In this document: positions 10,904 through 25,592 of the stretch, in pieces
Position numbering within the stretch: the stretch's first letter is position 1
Layout of the letters: each line of letters begins with the position of its first letter
DNA from: Ureaplasma sp.
Lineage (GTDB): Bacteria; Bacillota_I; Bacilli_A; Mycoplasmatales; Mycoplasmoidaceae
Assembly (NCBI GenBank): GCA_020024695.1
Contig: JAHHTK010000004.1
Span: 1 to 52,982 of the forward strand
Length of the DNA: 52,982 bases
Direction: 5' to 3'
Notes under the pieces: model-generated
The model's input: the letters and a program-made list of their open reading frames with translations, nothing else
Databases searched by the model: none
Told to the model about the DNA's origin: nothing
Translations under genes and position numbers: made by a program

Positions 10904-11531
10904 AGTTTTGAATAATCTGAATGATATTGGTTACGACCTGTTCAGGTGTTTGAGATGCATCAATGATATGGATTCTATCTGGGAATTGTTTTGCTAACAA
11001 ATCAAACCCTTCAATCATTTGATGAAGTTTATTTAAATAGACTTTATCAAAACTATCATTTTCCCGATTTAAAGAGCGTTGCTTAATAATTTCAGGATCA
11101 GCTCTTAAGTAAAAAGTGATGTCAGGCATGATCTGATTAGTTGCTAACCCGTTTAAAGCATAAATCGTTTCAACAGGAATATCTTTTAAATACCCTTGAT
11201 AAATTGCTGTTGAATCCACATAACGGTCTACAATTACGACCCCATTAGTTTTTAAAACAGGTAAGATGGTTTTATTTAAATGGTCAACCCGATCAGCAAT
11301 AAATAATAAGGCCGTGGTCATACTATCATTGGCTAATTCTTCTGAATTTAATAATAAATTCCGTAACTGTTCACCAAACTTCGTGCCCCCAGGTTCCCGA
11401 CTATAAACAATTTGTTGGTATTGGTCTAAGACTAAGGTTTGTTTTAAAAGTTCAATGACCGTGGATTTACCAACACCATCTGGTCCTTCAATACTAATAA
11501 ATAAACCTTGGTTTTGTTTAATTGGTTCCAT
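10893..11531 (-). CDS. tmk: Thymidylate kinase
   Basis: The 212-residue enzyme phosphorylates dTMP to dTDP. It has the P-loop EGPDGVGKST at residues 15-24, the DR(Y/H) motif in IVDRYVDSTAIYQG and the lid-region SREPGGT. Its length matches the family. The ATG at 11531 is five bases after the serS stop, and the end overlaps holB. The unit serS-tmk-holB reads as one transcript ending at the hairpin 10061-10098. Confidence 0.95.
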   Translation of the reverse strand: MEPIKQNQGLFISIEGPDGVGKSTVIELLKQTLVLDQYQQIVYSREPGGTKFGEQLRNLLLNSEELANDSMTTALLFIADRVDHLNKTILPVLKTNGVVIVDRYVDSTAIYQGYLKDIPVETIYALNGLATNQIMPDITFYLRADPEIIKQRSLNRENDSFDKVYLNKLHQMIEGFDLLAKQFPDRIHIIDASQTPEQVVTNIIQIIQNYGH

Positions 11532-11535
11532 ATGC

Positions 11536-12810
11536 TTATTTGATGTTAGTTAAACCGTTCATATATGGAACTAATGCGGTTGGGATATTGACAGAACCGT
11601 CAGCTTGTTGATAGTTTTCAACGACAGCAGCTCATAAACGGTCAATTGCTAAAGAAGAACCGTTTAAGGTGTGAACGTATTGGGTAGTGTTGTTTTCGTC
11701 TTTATAACGGATTTTTGCACGTCTTGCTTGGAAAGCTAAACAGTTCGAACAAGAACTAATTTCTTTATAGTCGCTATAACTTGGTAATCAAACTTCTAAG
11801 TCAAAGGTTTTAGAACTTGAGAAGCCAGTATCTCCAGTTGATAAAATGATCCGACGGTATGGTAAGTTTAAAGTTTCAAGGACGCTTTCAGCACTTCGTG
11901 TTAATTTTTCGTGTTCAGCATCACTGGTTTCAGGGGTACAGAATTCAACTAATTCGGATTTTCAGAATTGGTGTTGACGAATAACACCCCGTGTGTCCCG
12001 TCCAGCACTACCAGCTTCACTTCTAAAGCAAGGGGTATTAGCGGTATATTTAATTGGTAATTCTTTGAAACTTAAAATTTCATCACGGTGCATATTCACT
12101 AATTGGACTTCAGCGGTTGGAGATAAGAAATATTTTCCTTCAGTTAATTGATAGACGTCTTCGGCAAATTTAGGTAATTGACCTGAACCATATAAAGAAT
12201 CATCTAACACAATCGCAGGTGGTAAGATTTCTTGGAACCCGTGACTGACATTTAAATCTAAAGTATATTGTTGTAAAGCTCTAAATAAACGAGCTCCATT
12301 ACCTTTATATATTGTGAACCGACTCCCTGAAACTTTAACGGCACGTTCAAAGTCAATTCAGTCATTATTAACAGCAATATCTCAGTGAGCTAAAGGAGCA
12401 AAATCAAATTTAGTTGGGGAACTAAATTTCTTAATTTCTTGGTTGAAAGATTCATCTTCACCCACTGGGACACAAGCTTGGGTTAAGTTAGGAATATAAG
12501 CTAATAAAGTGGTGATTTTTTGATCTAATGCTTGTTGGTAGGCAACATCTTTTTCAATTTCAGCGTTGATACTTTTTACTTGTTGTTTTAAAGCTTCAGC
12601 CGCTTCAATTTGTTTTTGTCCCATTAAGACCCCAATTTCTTTTGATAAACTGTTTCTTTGGGCACTTAATTCTTGCATTTTAGTTTTTAATGCTCTGTTT
12701 TCAATATCAAGAGCAACGATATCATCAATTTTAGTGACATCAAAATTTCTTTTACTTAAACTGTTCTTAGTATTTTGTAAATCTTTTCTAATAAGTTCTA
12801 TATCAAACAT
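11536..12810 (-). CDS. serS: Seryl-tRNA synthetase
   Basis: The 424-residue class II synthetase charges tRNA-Ser. The first 110 residues are the antiparallel coiled-coil tRNA-binding arm (LIRKDLQNTKNSLSKRNFD to about PNLTQACVPVG). The core has motif 2 CFRSEAGSAGRDTRGVIRQHQF and motif 3-type LAIDRLWAAV near the C-terminus. Several UGA codons are Trp. The length is normal. The start ATG at 12810 has GAGG about nine bases upstream and its own -10 element beyond the ftsH terminator, so it heads the serS-tmk-holB operon. No T-box is visible in the roughly 75-nt leader. Confidence 0.95.
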
Positions 12811-12840
12811 GGTTAAACCTCATGATGTTTGTTAATCATA

Positions 12841-12868
12841 TGTTAATTATAAACCCTTGGAATTAACA
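12841..12868 (-). promoter_or_regulatory. serS promoter region with inverted repeat
   Basis: TGTTAATT and AATTAACA form perfect 8-nt inverted arms separated by 12 nt. A TATAAT on the minus strand (12846-12851) overlaps the arm nearer serS. It lies between the ftsH terminator and the serS start. No good -35 is seen, which is common in mollicutes. The inverted repeat could be an operator, but no regulator is known for it. Confidence 0.45.
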
Positions 12869-12888
12869 TACAGGGCTTTTAAAAAGAA

Positions 12889-12910
12889 AAAAGCGAACAA
12901 GGTCGCTTTT
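12889..12910 (-). terminator. Terminator after ftsH
   Basis: On the minus strand AAAAGCGA, a short loop, TCGCTTTT then further T residues. It begins a few bases after the ftsH stop and separates ftsH from serS. Confidence 0.85.
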
Positions 12911-12915
12911 CATAA

Positions 12916-15243
12916 TTATTGTTCTTGACGATTAATTGGAGCACTCGCAATCAATTTCCGAGCGTCTTCAAGTTCTTGTTCGTGTTGTAAGACTTCTTCA
13001 GGTAAGGCTTTGTTATTGTGAATGTAATCAATTTGTGGTTTGACAATGGTTTCAAGCACTAATAAGGTTAACACGATTAATTCTAATTCGTCTTTATTTT
13101 CTTTAATAATGTTATAAGCTTGGTCATAGTTTTCACTAATGATAGCTTGAACATTTTGATCAATTAAGTTGGCTGTGGTTTCAGAATAACTATTCTTGAA
13201 TTGGTTTTCTTGACCTTCAGTAGCAATGTATTGAGTTAAACCTAATTCACCCATTCCATAACTTGCCACCATACCTCGAGCAATATTTGTTACTTTATAA
13301 AGATCGTTAGAAGCTCCAGCAGTCACTAAATCATTGCCAAAGATATAGGCTTCTGATGCCCGACCACCTAAGGCCATCCGAATTAACGCAATCATATCTT
13401 TCTTACGTGGAATCATTCGTTCTTGGTCTTGGGGAGTTTGCATGGTATATCCAGCGGCTTGGCCCCGAGGAATAATAGTAATTTTTTCCACTACTTCCCC
13501 AGCATTACTATGTAATCCCACTAAAGCGTGACCAGCTTCGTGATAAGCAATTTGCATTTTTTCTTCATCACTAATGACACGGTTTTCACGTTTTGGACCA
13601 CCAATGACCCGATCAATAGCTTCATCAATGTTCTTGGTATTAATTGCAGTTCGGTTTTCACGGACAGCTAATAATGTTGCTTCGTTTAATACATCTTCCA
13701 GTTGAGCCCCTGAGAAACCTGCGGTACGACGAGCGATGTCTCTTAAATTAACATCTGATGATAAGTTTTTGTTCCGAGCATGAATCTTTAAGATTGCTTC
13801 CCGACCATCAATATCTGGTAAAACGACTTGGATTTGTAAGTCAAACCGTCCAGGTCTTAAAATAGCTGGGTCTAAAGTATCAATTCTGTTGGTTGCTGCA
13901 ATCACGATGACGTTATCTTTGGTAGTGAAACCATCCATTTGACTTAATAATTCGTTAATGGTTTGGTCAGCGATACCACCGCCACCGATCATGGCATTGC
14001 TACCCCGTTTACCAGCCACAGCATCAATTTCATCAATAAAGATAATTGATGGGGCTTCTTTTGAAGCTTTAGCGAATAAATCACGAATCCGACGTGCCCC
14101 TGAACCTACGAACATGTCATCAAAACTAGCCCCGTTAGCTTGATAGAATGGCACGTTAGCTTCCCCAGCGACAGCTTTAGCGATTAAGGTTTTACCAGTT
14201 CCTGGTGGACCGTATAAGATTAATCCACGTGGAATTCTAGCACCCATGGCAGTATATTTTTGAGGACGTTTTAAGTAGTCGACGACTTCTTTTAATTCAT
14301 TTTTAACTTCATCAATCCCAGCGACATCATCAAACTTAGTCTTAATATCTGTCACTTTAGAATAGGTATTATCTTTTTGACCGAATAAAGAACCTCCTGA
14401 AGCCCCTTTCATCATTTTAGAGTAATAATAAATCATTAAGACAATTAAAACGATTGGTAATAAAAGACTTAAGAAAGCTAATCAGTCAAAGCCTTTACTT
14501 GGTGGAACAGCTTGCCCAAATGAATAACTAAATCAACCTGCTAATTTACTGTTAGCATTAATAATTTCTGGTTGGTTATTATTAACAACAGCTGCCATTA
14601 AAGCAACTGAACTTGCACTGTTATTGACAGTGTTGTTTTCAGCACCACCAGTAGTAGCACTATTAGTGTTATCAAGGACTTTAAACACGGAGTTATTGAT
14701 TGTATAAAGAATGCCACTTGATAAGTTGTCACGGATGACATTAAAGCGAACTTTTAAACTGTTTCCAGCATACGCTTGAATACTTCACTTATTATTTGAT
14801 CCTACAAAGGTGGAGTTAATAATGTCATCATAATCATTAACTGAAACATAAATATCAGGATTATTGCCAGTAACATTAAAATTACCATCATTATTAGTAT
14901 CAAATACCAAAATATCTTGTGGTTCTTTATTGTTAGGAACTACTTGATTTTGTTGGTATTGAACATTATATTTAGTTAAATCAGTTGAATGATCACTTGA
15001 AGCTCAAATCGCTACCCCGATGATAACCCCAATGACTAAAACAATTGAAACCCAGACAAGGACTTTAATTAATAATTTCTTATTAATGTTTTTCTTATCC
15101 TTGTCACTTGGTTTTTCAGGTTGACTTAAATCAGTTGGTGTTTGTGGGGGTTGGTTGTTTGAGTTATTAGCATCTCCATTTTCATTCTTTTTTTTATCGT
15201 TTTTTTCAAAAATCGAAAATAGATACTGTTTGAAAAAACTCAT
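12916..15243 (-). CDS. ftsH: ATP-dependent membrane zinc protease FtsH
   Basis: The 775-residue AAA+ protease degrades misfolded membrane and regulatory proteins. A 50-residue Asn/Pro/Lys-rich cytosolic N-terminus precedes TM1 (LLIKVLVWVSIVLVIGVIIG). An extracytoplasmic domain of about 170 residues with Asn/Asp/Ser-rich inserts and TM2 (WLAFLSLLLPIVLIVLMIYY) follow. Then come the AAA domain (GPPGTGKT, IIFIDEIDAVAGKR, second region of homology ILRPGRFD) and the zinc protease site AYHEAGHALVG. UGA Trp codons join the N-terminal part to the AAA part. It is longer than typical FtsH (about 650-710), mainly in the N-terminus and external loop. The start overlaps the hpt stop by one base (TAATG). 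Confidence 0.96.
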
Positions 15244-15818
15244 TAATTATCTCCTTGCACAATCCGCTTTGCATCCGTTGTGTAAACTTCTGGTTTTAAG
15301 ATTCCAATGTATGGTAAATTTCTTAAATATTCTTTATAGTCTAAACCAAACCCAACGATGAAAACTAATGGGATGGTAAAACATGAATAGTCGGCGTTAA
15401 AATCAACTTTACGTCCTTCAGGTTTGTCTAATAAGGTTAAGACTTTCACAGAACGTGGGTTTCTTTTCTTTAAAAGTTCCACAATTGATTTTAAAGAACG
15501 GGCTGTATCAATAATGTCTTCAATAATTAATACGTCTTGATCTTTAATATCCATGACTAAGTCTAATGTAATTTGGGGAACAGTTGAAGCTTCCATACCA
15601 CCATGGAATGATGAAACGGCCATAAAGTCAGTTCGACAATCAACTTTAACTTTAGAAATTAATTGGCCAAAAAATGGAATACAGCCTTTTAAGATACCAA
15701 CTAAAATCGGTTTTTTATCTGCATAGTTTGAATTAATTCATTCTGCTGCTCGGTTAATGCCGTCATTTAATTCAGCTTCTGAAATTAAAACTCTTTCAAT
15801 TCTTTTATCAATATTCAT
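15243..15818 (-). CDS. hpt: Hypoxanthine(-guanine) phosphoribosyltransferase
   Basis: The 191-residue purine salvage enzyme transfers phosphoribose from PRPP to hypoxanthine/guanine; mollicutes depend on salvage. It has LVGILKGCIPFF (PPi loop), DFMAVSSFHGG (flexible loop), the PRPP-binding VLIIEDIIDTARSLKSI and the C-terminal FIVGFGLDYKEYLRNLPYIG. The PRPP motif reads DTARSL where DTGxTL is usual. The start ATG at 15818 has GGAG six bases upstream; UGA encodes Trp in AAEWINSNY. hpt-ftsH form a unit, and folD is divergent upstream. Confidence 0.94.
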
Positions 15819-15879
15819 AACATACTCCGTATTTATATTCTTATAATATTATCATATTTATAACAAAAGGTTAATTAAA
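15819..15879. promoter_or_regulatory. Divergent hpt / folD promoter region
   Basis: These 61 very AT-rich bases lie between two divergent genes. On the plus strand TATAAT (15842-15847) suits folD. On the minus strand TATAAG, with TTGTTA 15 nt upstream, suits hpt. The AAAGG before folD (15866-15870) is its ribosome binding site. Promoter calls are by eye. Confidence 0.4.
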
Positions 15880-16698
15880 ATGGTAATAAATGGAACAACT
15901 ATTGTTAAAAAATGTAAAAATAAATTAATCGCAAAATTTAAAAGTTTAAAAATTAAACCTAAACTTGCCATTATTGTTTTAAATGGATTAGAAAATCAAA
16001 AAGATTTTTTAAATTTTAAAATTAAATTTGCAGATAGTCTTGGAGTGGAAACCCTTGTCTGTGATTGAAGTGATTACACAACAGAACAATGTTTAATTGC
16101 TCTAGCTGAACTATCAAAAGACAGTACTGTTCGTGGGATTATTCCACAACTACCAGCAAACCCTAATATACATGTTAATATTTTATTAGAAAACATCCCA
16201 TTATTAAAGGATGTCGATGGTTTAAATCCAAAACAATTTGAGAAAAAGCACCCTTTTATCGGTGCTTCCAATGTTTTTATTACCAAATTAGTTAAAAAAG
16301 CTGATCCATTAAAAAACAAAAAAATTCTTTTAGTTGGTCGGAATAGGTATTTTGCCGAACCTTTATATAAATATTTATTACATCAAAAACGTCATATTAA
16401 TATGATTCGTTATTCACAATATGAACCATGAATGGCAAATGTTTATGATATTATTATTTCAACTGTTAACAAACCGTTATTTATTAATTGCAATGAAATG
16501 CACGCTAAAGCAACTGCCATTGATCTAACATATTACAAAAAGGGTTCACAATCGAAACCAGTTGGAGCTTTTTATGGTAATAATGAACATTTAAAATATT
16601 TTACACCAGTCCCAGGTGGATTAGGACCACTTACAGTTTATAATTTGTTTGCTAATCTTTATAAATTAATCCGTAAACAAATAGATAATAAAAAATAA
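15880..16698 (+). CDS. folD: Divergent FolD (methylene-THF dehydrogenase/cyclohydrolase)-like protein
   Basis: The 272-residue protein is placed in the FolD family by three blocks: RGIIPQLPANP (VQLPLP region), LKDVDGLNP (KDVDGF) and PVPGGLGPLTVYNL (PVPGGVGPMTV). The family interconverts methylene-, methenyl- and formyl-THF. Key sites are altered. The catalytic Tyr of the Y-x3-K motif is Phe43, with the Lys kept as K47. The NADP loop GRSxxVGxP reads GRNRYFAEP, and the following CHSxT region is unrecognisable. UGA codons (VCDWSDYT, YEPWMANV) are Trp. It may have reduced or changed activity. AAAGG lies nine bases upstream of ATG. Confidence 0.75.
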
Positions 16699-16942
16699 TT
16701 AGACTAGTCTTTTAATTTTAATTCATCACCATACAATCTTATTGAATATTGATGGGCATTTTTATATTAAGAAACTAGTTTTATTTTTCTACAACTATAT
16801 AAAAAGCACTCTCCATCACTGAAGAGTGCTTTAATTATATTTTTGAATATGGCTCGAAAGCCTGAAATTCAAAAGACATAAAACTGATAAACAATTAAAT
16901 TATAGCAGTTCTATAATAGCCTTGCTTCGGATTTGAAAACAA
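16699..16942. other. Intergenic region between folD and the rRNA operon, one hairpin
   Basis: No gene is seen. AAAGCACTCT (16803-16812) and AGAGTGCTTT (16823-16832) form a 10-bp stem with a 10-nt loop and a short T run on the minus strand. It may be a second terminator for the rRNA operon or a bidirectional one also stopping folD. The rest is AT-rich without tRNA-like features. Confidence 0.5.
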
Positions 16943-16968
16943 AAACCAGACTAGTTAAAGTCTGGTTT
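16943..16968 (-). terminator. rRNA operon terminator
   Basis: AAACCAGACT and AGTCTGGTTT form a perfect 10-bp stem with a 6-nt loop. On the minus strand it runs into TTGTTTT. It starts within 10 nt of the 5S rRNA 3' end. Confidence 0.9.
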
Positions 16969-16975
16969 AGTTTGA

Positions 16976-17080
16976 GCAGCAACGTCCTATTTTTGCTTCC
17001 GCTATCTTCGGCCCTGCAATGCTTAACTTCTGTGTTCGGAATGAGAACAGGTGTTTCCATTGCGGTAAGATCACTGCATT
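16976..17080 (-). rRNA. rrf: 5S ribosomal RNA
   Basis: The minus strand carries the conserved loop B/C sequence ACCTGTTCTCATTCCGAACA followed by GAAGTTAAGC and the GGCCGAAGATAG region. It is about 105 nt. The ends are approximate, set by the pairing GCAG/CTGC. It lies about 60 nt after 23S and is the last gene of the operon. Confidence 0.9.
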
Positions 17081-17088
17081 GTGAAGGT

Positions 17089-17122
17089 AGATCCTTCAAA
17101 ACTAAATATAATCGTGTCAATC
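17089..17122 (-). repeat. 3' half of the 23S rRNA processing stem
   Basis: In the 23S-5S spacer, this segment is the near-perfect reverse complement of 20118-20149 (about 23 of the first 25 bases pair). Together they close a long stem around 23S rRNA, the usual RNase III target. Confidence 0.8.
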
Positions 17123-17137
17123 ATTTAAGGGTTGATA

Positions 17138-20045
<2,908 letters not shown>

Positions 20046-20117
20046 ATTTGATTGTTAACTATGAATTAAATTAATAATTCAGTTGTACTCATTGACTTTG
20101 ACATCAATGAGTGGAAA

Positions 20118-20149
20118 GATTGATGATTATATTTAGTTTTCAAAGATCT
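20118..20149 (-). repeat. 5' half of the 23S rRNA processing stem
   Basis: Reverse complement partner of 17089-17122, flanking 23S on its 5' side in the transcript. Confidence 0.8.
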
Positions 20150-20182
20150 AACTGATGGTTGAACCATCTTGAAAGCAAGAGC

Positions 20183-20204
20183 TTTCAAATCTTAATAGAA
20201 TCCG
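20183..20204 (-). repeat. 3' half of the 16S rRNA processing stem
   Basis: The sequence pairs with 21789-21811: 18 consecutive bases (CTTAATAGAATCCG core) plus flanking matches. It lies beyond the 3' end of 16S. Confidence 0.8.
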
Positions 20205-20270
20205 ACCCAGTTATCTAGTTATAACTAGGATTTTAAAAAATGTACACTAAGTATAAATATATACTCCGAA

Positions 20271-21782
<1,512 letters not shown>

Positions 21783-21788
21783 AATTGA

Positions 21789-21811
21789 CGGATTCTATTA
21801 AGATTTCAAAG
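21789..21811 (-). repeat. 5' half of the 16S rRNA processing stem
   Basis: Pairs with 20183-20204 to close the RNase III stem around 16S. Confidence 0.8.
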
Positions 21812-21845
21812 AACTTGCTCGTTATTTTTTAATAACAACTCATAT

Positions 21846-21874
21846 ATAGTAATATAAAGAACACAAAAAAGCAA
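21846..21874 (-). promoter_or_regulatory. rRNA operon promoter
   Basis: On the minus strand TTGCTT (complement at 21869-21874), a 17-nt spacer, then TACTAT (complement at 21846-21851), about 65 nt ahead of the mature 16S 5' end and before the processing stem. The spacing is ideal and the hexamers are moderate. Confidence 0.5.
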
Positions 21875-21962
21875 ACTTTTTTAATAAATTTTTAAGGTTT
21901 TTTTGACTTCCAAATCATTTCTTAATAATACACTAAAAAAGTTGTAATTTTTAGACAGAAAA

Positions 21963-21997
21963 AAATATTTTGATCACTATTTTTGACCAAAATATTT
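21963..21997 (-). terminator. Terminator after uvrA
   Basis: AAATATTTTGATCA and TGACCAAAATATTT form a 14-bp stem with one mismatch, followed on the minus strand by T residues. It is placed immediately after the uvrA stop and insulates the rRNA operon. Confidence 0.88.
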
Positions 21998-22002
21998 CAC
22001 TC

Positions 22003-24828
22003 TTATTTAAATAAATATTTCTTTAAATAGGGGCCAGTAACGCTCTTTGGATTCATGGCAATTTGTTCAGGAGTCCCTTCAGCAATAATTTGACCCCCGT
22101 TTTGGCCCCCATCAGGACCGATATCAATAATATGATCAGCAACCTTTATTAAATCAAGGTTATGTTCAATGATTAAAACACTATCACCTTTATCAACAAT
22201 CCGGTTTAAAACGTGAATTAATTTTTGAATATCATCAACGTGTAATCCAGTTGTAGGTTCGTCTAAGACAAACAAGGTTTTTCCAGTGGCTTTCTTTTGT
22301 AAGAATTTAGCTAATTTAATCCGTTGGGCTTCTCCCCCTGATAATTGGGTACTAGAAGCACCAATGCTTAAATAACCTAATCCAACTTCTTGCATCAATA
22401 AGAGTTTCTTGTGAATGATTGGGTGATTTTTAAAGAAGTCACACGCTTCATCAACTGACATATTTAAAACATCAAATATGGTTTTCCCTTTATATTTAAC
22501 ATATAAGGTTTCTTCGTTGTAACGTTTTCCATTACATTCTTCGCACACAACATACACAGATGGTAAAAATTGCATATCAATTTTGATCATCCCATCCCCT
22601 TGGCAACGTTCACAACGACCCCCTTTGACATTGAATGAGAACCGACCTTTACTATAACCTTTTTCTTTGGCATCAGGAGTTTCAGCAAAAACAGTTCTTA
22701 TATCGTCAAAGACCCCAACATATGTGGCTGGGTTAGAACGTGGCGTTCGTCCAATGGGTTCTTGACTAACTTCAACAATTTTGTCAACGTGGTTTGCTCC
22801 CACAATTCCTTTATATGGTAAAGGTTTGATAAATGGATTAAAGTTTTCTTTGGCAATGGCAGGAACTAAAGTATCCATAATTAAGGTTGACTTCCCTGAA
22901 CCAGAAACTCCTGTCACAACAACAAACTTATTTAACGGTAAAGTCAAGGTGACATTCTTTAGGTTGTTACCAGTTGCCCCTTTTAAAATAATCTTTTTAC
23001 CATTCCCCATTCTTCTAGTGGTTGGTACGGGAATAAATTTTTGACCTGACAAATATTGCCCAGTTAATGAATTAGGATTGTGCATGACTTCTTCGGGAGT
23101 ACCACAAGCCATTACATAACCCCCTTCAATTCCAGCTTTAGGACCAATATCAATTAAATAGTCAGCTAAACGCATTGTGTCTTCATCGTGTTCCACAACA
23201 ATGACAGTGTTGCCTAAATCCCGAATCGAATACATGGTTTCAATTAATTTATCATTATCTCGTTGGTGTAAGCCAATTGATGGTTCATCTAGGACATACA
23301 TGATACCAGTTAAGCGTGATCCAATTTGTGTTGCTAACCGAATCCGTTGGCTTTCACCCCCAGATAAACTAGAACCGCTCCGAGCTAAGGTTAAATAATT
23401 TAATCCCACATTCATTAAGAAGTGACAACGATCTTTAATTTCTTTTAACAAGCCTTTAGCAATAATTTCTTGTTCGTTAGTTAACACTAAATGGTCAAAG
23501 AAATTTAATTCATCACTAATATCTTTTTCGGTTAAATCAATAATATTGGTATCATTGACTTTAACACTTAAAGCAATATCGTTTAACCGTTTTCCTTGGC
23601 AAACGTTACACATTACTTGGCTCATATATTTAGAATAGTGTTCCCGAGCCATTTCACTAGAAGTTTCTAAGTGACGGCGTTTAATTAATTCTGAAACCCC
23701 TTCTACATATTGGTAAGAGTTATATGCCCGACCGTTGGCACTTAAAATAGATACTTCAATTGGAGTATCGCTTCCATATAATAAGATGTCACGGTCATGT
23801 TTGGACAATTTCTTAATTGGGGTTTTAGTATCAATATGGTAATGTTTGATTAAGGATTCAAATCGTTGTCAATCAAGGTTAGTGGTATTCACAGTATTTT
23901 TAAAATAATCAATCCCACCATCATCAATTGATAAGTCTAAATCAGGAAAGATTTTATTTTCATCAGGTTCAAAAATAAATCCTAAACCCTTGCAAATTGG
24001 ACAAGCTCCTAAAGGACTATTAAAAGAGAATAAACGAGGTTCTAGTTCAGGAATACTGAAACCACAGACATCACAAGCATAATTTTCATTAAAGAAAGTT
24101 TCTTGGTCATCTTGTAACACAATTAACTTCCCTTTCGCTAATTTTAAGGTGTTTTCCACAGTATCATTTAAACGAGAACGTGTAGCTTGGTCATGGTGAA
24201 TCACCACTCTGTCAACAATCACATCAATAGTATGTTTGGTATTTTTATCTAAGTTAATTGGATCATCTAAACTATAAATTTGTTTATCAATTCGAACTCT
24301 TAAATAACCTTCTTTTTTTAAACGAATCAAGAGATCGCTAAAAGTTCCTTTGGTTTCACTAACCATGGGAGCTAATAATTGAATTCGAGCTCCTTCTTCA
24401 CGGTCCATGATGGCGTCAACAATTTGTTTTAAGGTTTGGGTTTTAATTGGACCGTGGCCATTTGGACAATAAGGGGTTCCAATCCGAGCATACAAAACTC
24501 TTAAATAATCATAGATTTCGGTAATGGTGCCAACGGTTGAACGTGGGTTGTTATTGGTTGATTTTTGATCAATAGCGATGGCTGGACTTAAACCATCAAT
24601 TGAATCGACATCTGGTTTATCGTTACTACCTAAAAATTGACGAGCATAACTGGATAAACTTTCAAGATAGCGGCGTTGACCTTCAGCATAAATAGTATCA
24701 AATGCTAAACTTGATTTTCCTGATCCAGAGACCCCTGTAATTACAACAAGTTGATTTTTAGGAATTTCTAACGAGATGTTTTTTAAGTTGTTTTCTCGAG
24801 CTCCTTTAATAATAATTTTGTCATTCAT
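22003..24828 (-). CDS. uvrA: Excinuclease ABC subunit A (UvrA)
   Basis: The 941-residue damage-sensing ATPase of nucleotide excision repair has normal family length. There are two ABC modules: Walker A GVSGSGKSSLAFDT and GVSGSGKSTLIMDT; signatures LSGGESQRIRLA and LSGGEAQRIKLA. Zinc-binding cysteines occur in CDVCGFSIPE/CPICKG and CERCQGDG/CEECNGKRY. UGA near 23870 is Trp (NTTNLDWQRFES). The start ATG at 24828 (MNDKIIIKGARENNLKN) follows AAGGAAAGAAAG. It is the third gene of a unit with two small membrane protein genes. Confidence 0.97.
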
Positions 24829-24841
24829 ATTCTTTCTTTCC

Positions 24842-25135
24842 TTATTTATGTTTATGAAATTGTAATTCACGCATTTCTTGCTCATTAATTTTTTGGATAT
24901 TTTCTTGCAAGGTTTGAATTTTTTGGTTAATTAATTTTTGGTCACTTAAATCATTAAAGTTCTGGGTTGCTGAAAGCAGATCATTAAAATTAATAAAGAT
25001 GTTCTTTAAAAAAGGAACACATTTATTGATTTGGTTGACAGTTAGTTCGTATAAAACTTTTAAGTCTTGGGTTGAAAAGGAATGGTAGGCAATAAAACCT
25101 AACCCAAAACAAAAGCCGAATTTAATAATATTCAT
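24842..25135 (-). CDS. Small YtxH-like protein
   Basis: This 97-residue protein starts with a Gly/Phe hydrophobic segment (MNIIKFGFCFGLGFIAYHSF) followed by a helical, probably coiled-coil region rich in Asn, Gln and Lys. It lies three bases after the stop of a DUF948/YtxG-like gene. The combination resembles the ytxG-ytxH pair of Bacillus, but homology is inferred from size, topology and neighbour only. Function unknown; the 3' end abuts the uvrA leader. Confidence 0.6.
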   Translation of the reverse strand: MNIIKFGFCFGLGFIAYHSFSTQDLKVLYELTVNQINKCVPFLKNIFINFNDLLSATQNFNDLSDQKLINQKIQTLQENIQKINEQEMRELQFHKHK

Positions 25136-25138
25136 ACA

Positions 25139-25471
25139 TTATTGAATGTCGTTGACATTTTCACTATTAATTGAAGTTTCAATAGTTTTTTGTCAGTCAG
25201 CGACTTGAGTTTTATTATTTTTAATAAATGAAGTAATTTGCTTGGAATCTTTTTTAATTAAAGATTCTAAAATGCCTAAATAAGATGAAACCTTAACAAT
25301 CGCATCGATAGCTGGATTCAACTTTTCACTTTTATAGGTTAAGTCTTCAATTAAATAGTCAAGTTTTTTAGCCACAATCCCGATTTTACGGAAAACAAAT
25401 GTAACATAAACGAGACCAATAATACAGACAATGACTAAAATGGTTAGCAAAATAATAAGGTAATTAGGCAT
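25139..25471 (-). CDS. Small membrane protein, DUF948/YtxG-like
   Basis: The 110-residue product has one N-terminal transmembrane helix (YLIILLTILVIVCIIGLVYV) and a cytosolic helical tail with a heptad-like pattern (KKLDYLIEDLTYKSEKLNP). That is the layout of DUF948 proteins such as YtxG. UGA encodes Trp in VADWQKTIE, which extends the gene to TAA at 25139. The next gene starts three bases on. Assignment is tentative. Confidence 0.6.
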
Positions 25472-25543
25472 AATATTTTAATTATAAATTAAAATGAATA
25501 GTTCGTAATTTTCTCATTAATATGAACTCGAAATATAAAGAAA

Positions 25544-25573
25544 TGAAAGACACCCATAACTGGATGTCTTTCA
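25544..25573 (-). terminator. Terminator after rplK-rplA
   Basis: TGAAAGACACCCA and TGGATGTCTTTCA form a 13-bp stem with one mismatch and a 4-nt loop. It sits 20 nt after the rplA stop and is followed by T-rich sequence on the minus strand. Confidence 0.85.
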
Positions 25574-25592
25574 AAAAATTTATCTCGATAAA

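Larger units (their letters stand above)
20046..20270 (-). other. 16S-23S internal transcribed spacer without tRNA
   Basis: About 225 nt with no tRNA gene. It holds half of the 23S stem (20118-20149), a perfect 8-bp hairpin (TTGAAAGC, loop AAGA, GCTTTCAA at about 20169-20188), and half of the 16S stem (20183-20204). The minus-strand sequence GATCTTTGAAAACT resembles spacer motifs common in Firmicutes and mollicutes. Confidence 0.8.

Noticed and set aside
12811..12888. Possible T-box riboswitch upstream of serS
   Set aside because: The leader is only about 75 nt, with no T-box sequence and no specifier stem.
16803..16832. Hairpin considered as a mobile-element end or CRISPR-like repeat
   Set aside because: It is a single copy with terminator-like character. 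No CRISPR array, transposase or insertion-sequence ends were seen anywhere in the window.
20046..20270. tRNA gene in the 16S-23S spacer
   Set aside because: No GTTCGA-type T-loop or acceptor stem is present. No tRNA gene was recognised in the whole window.
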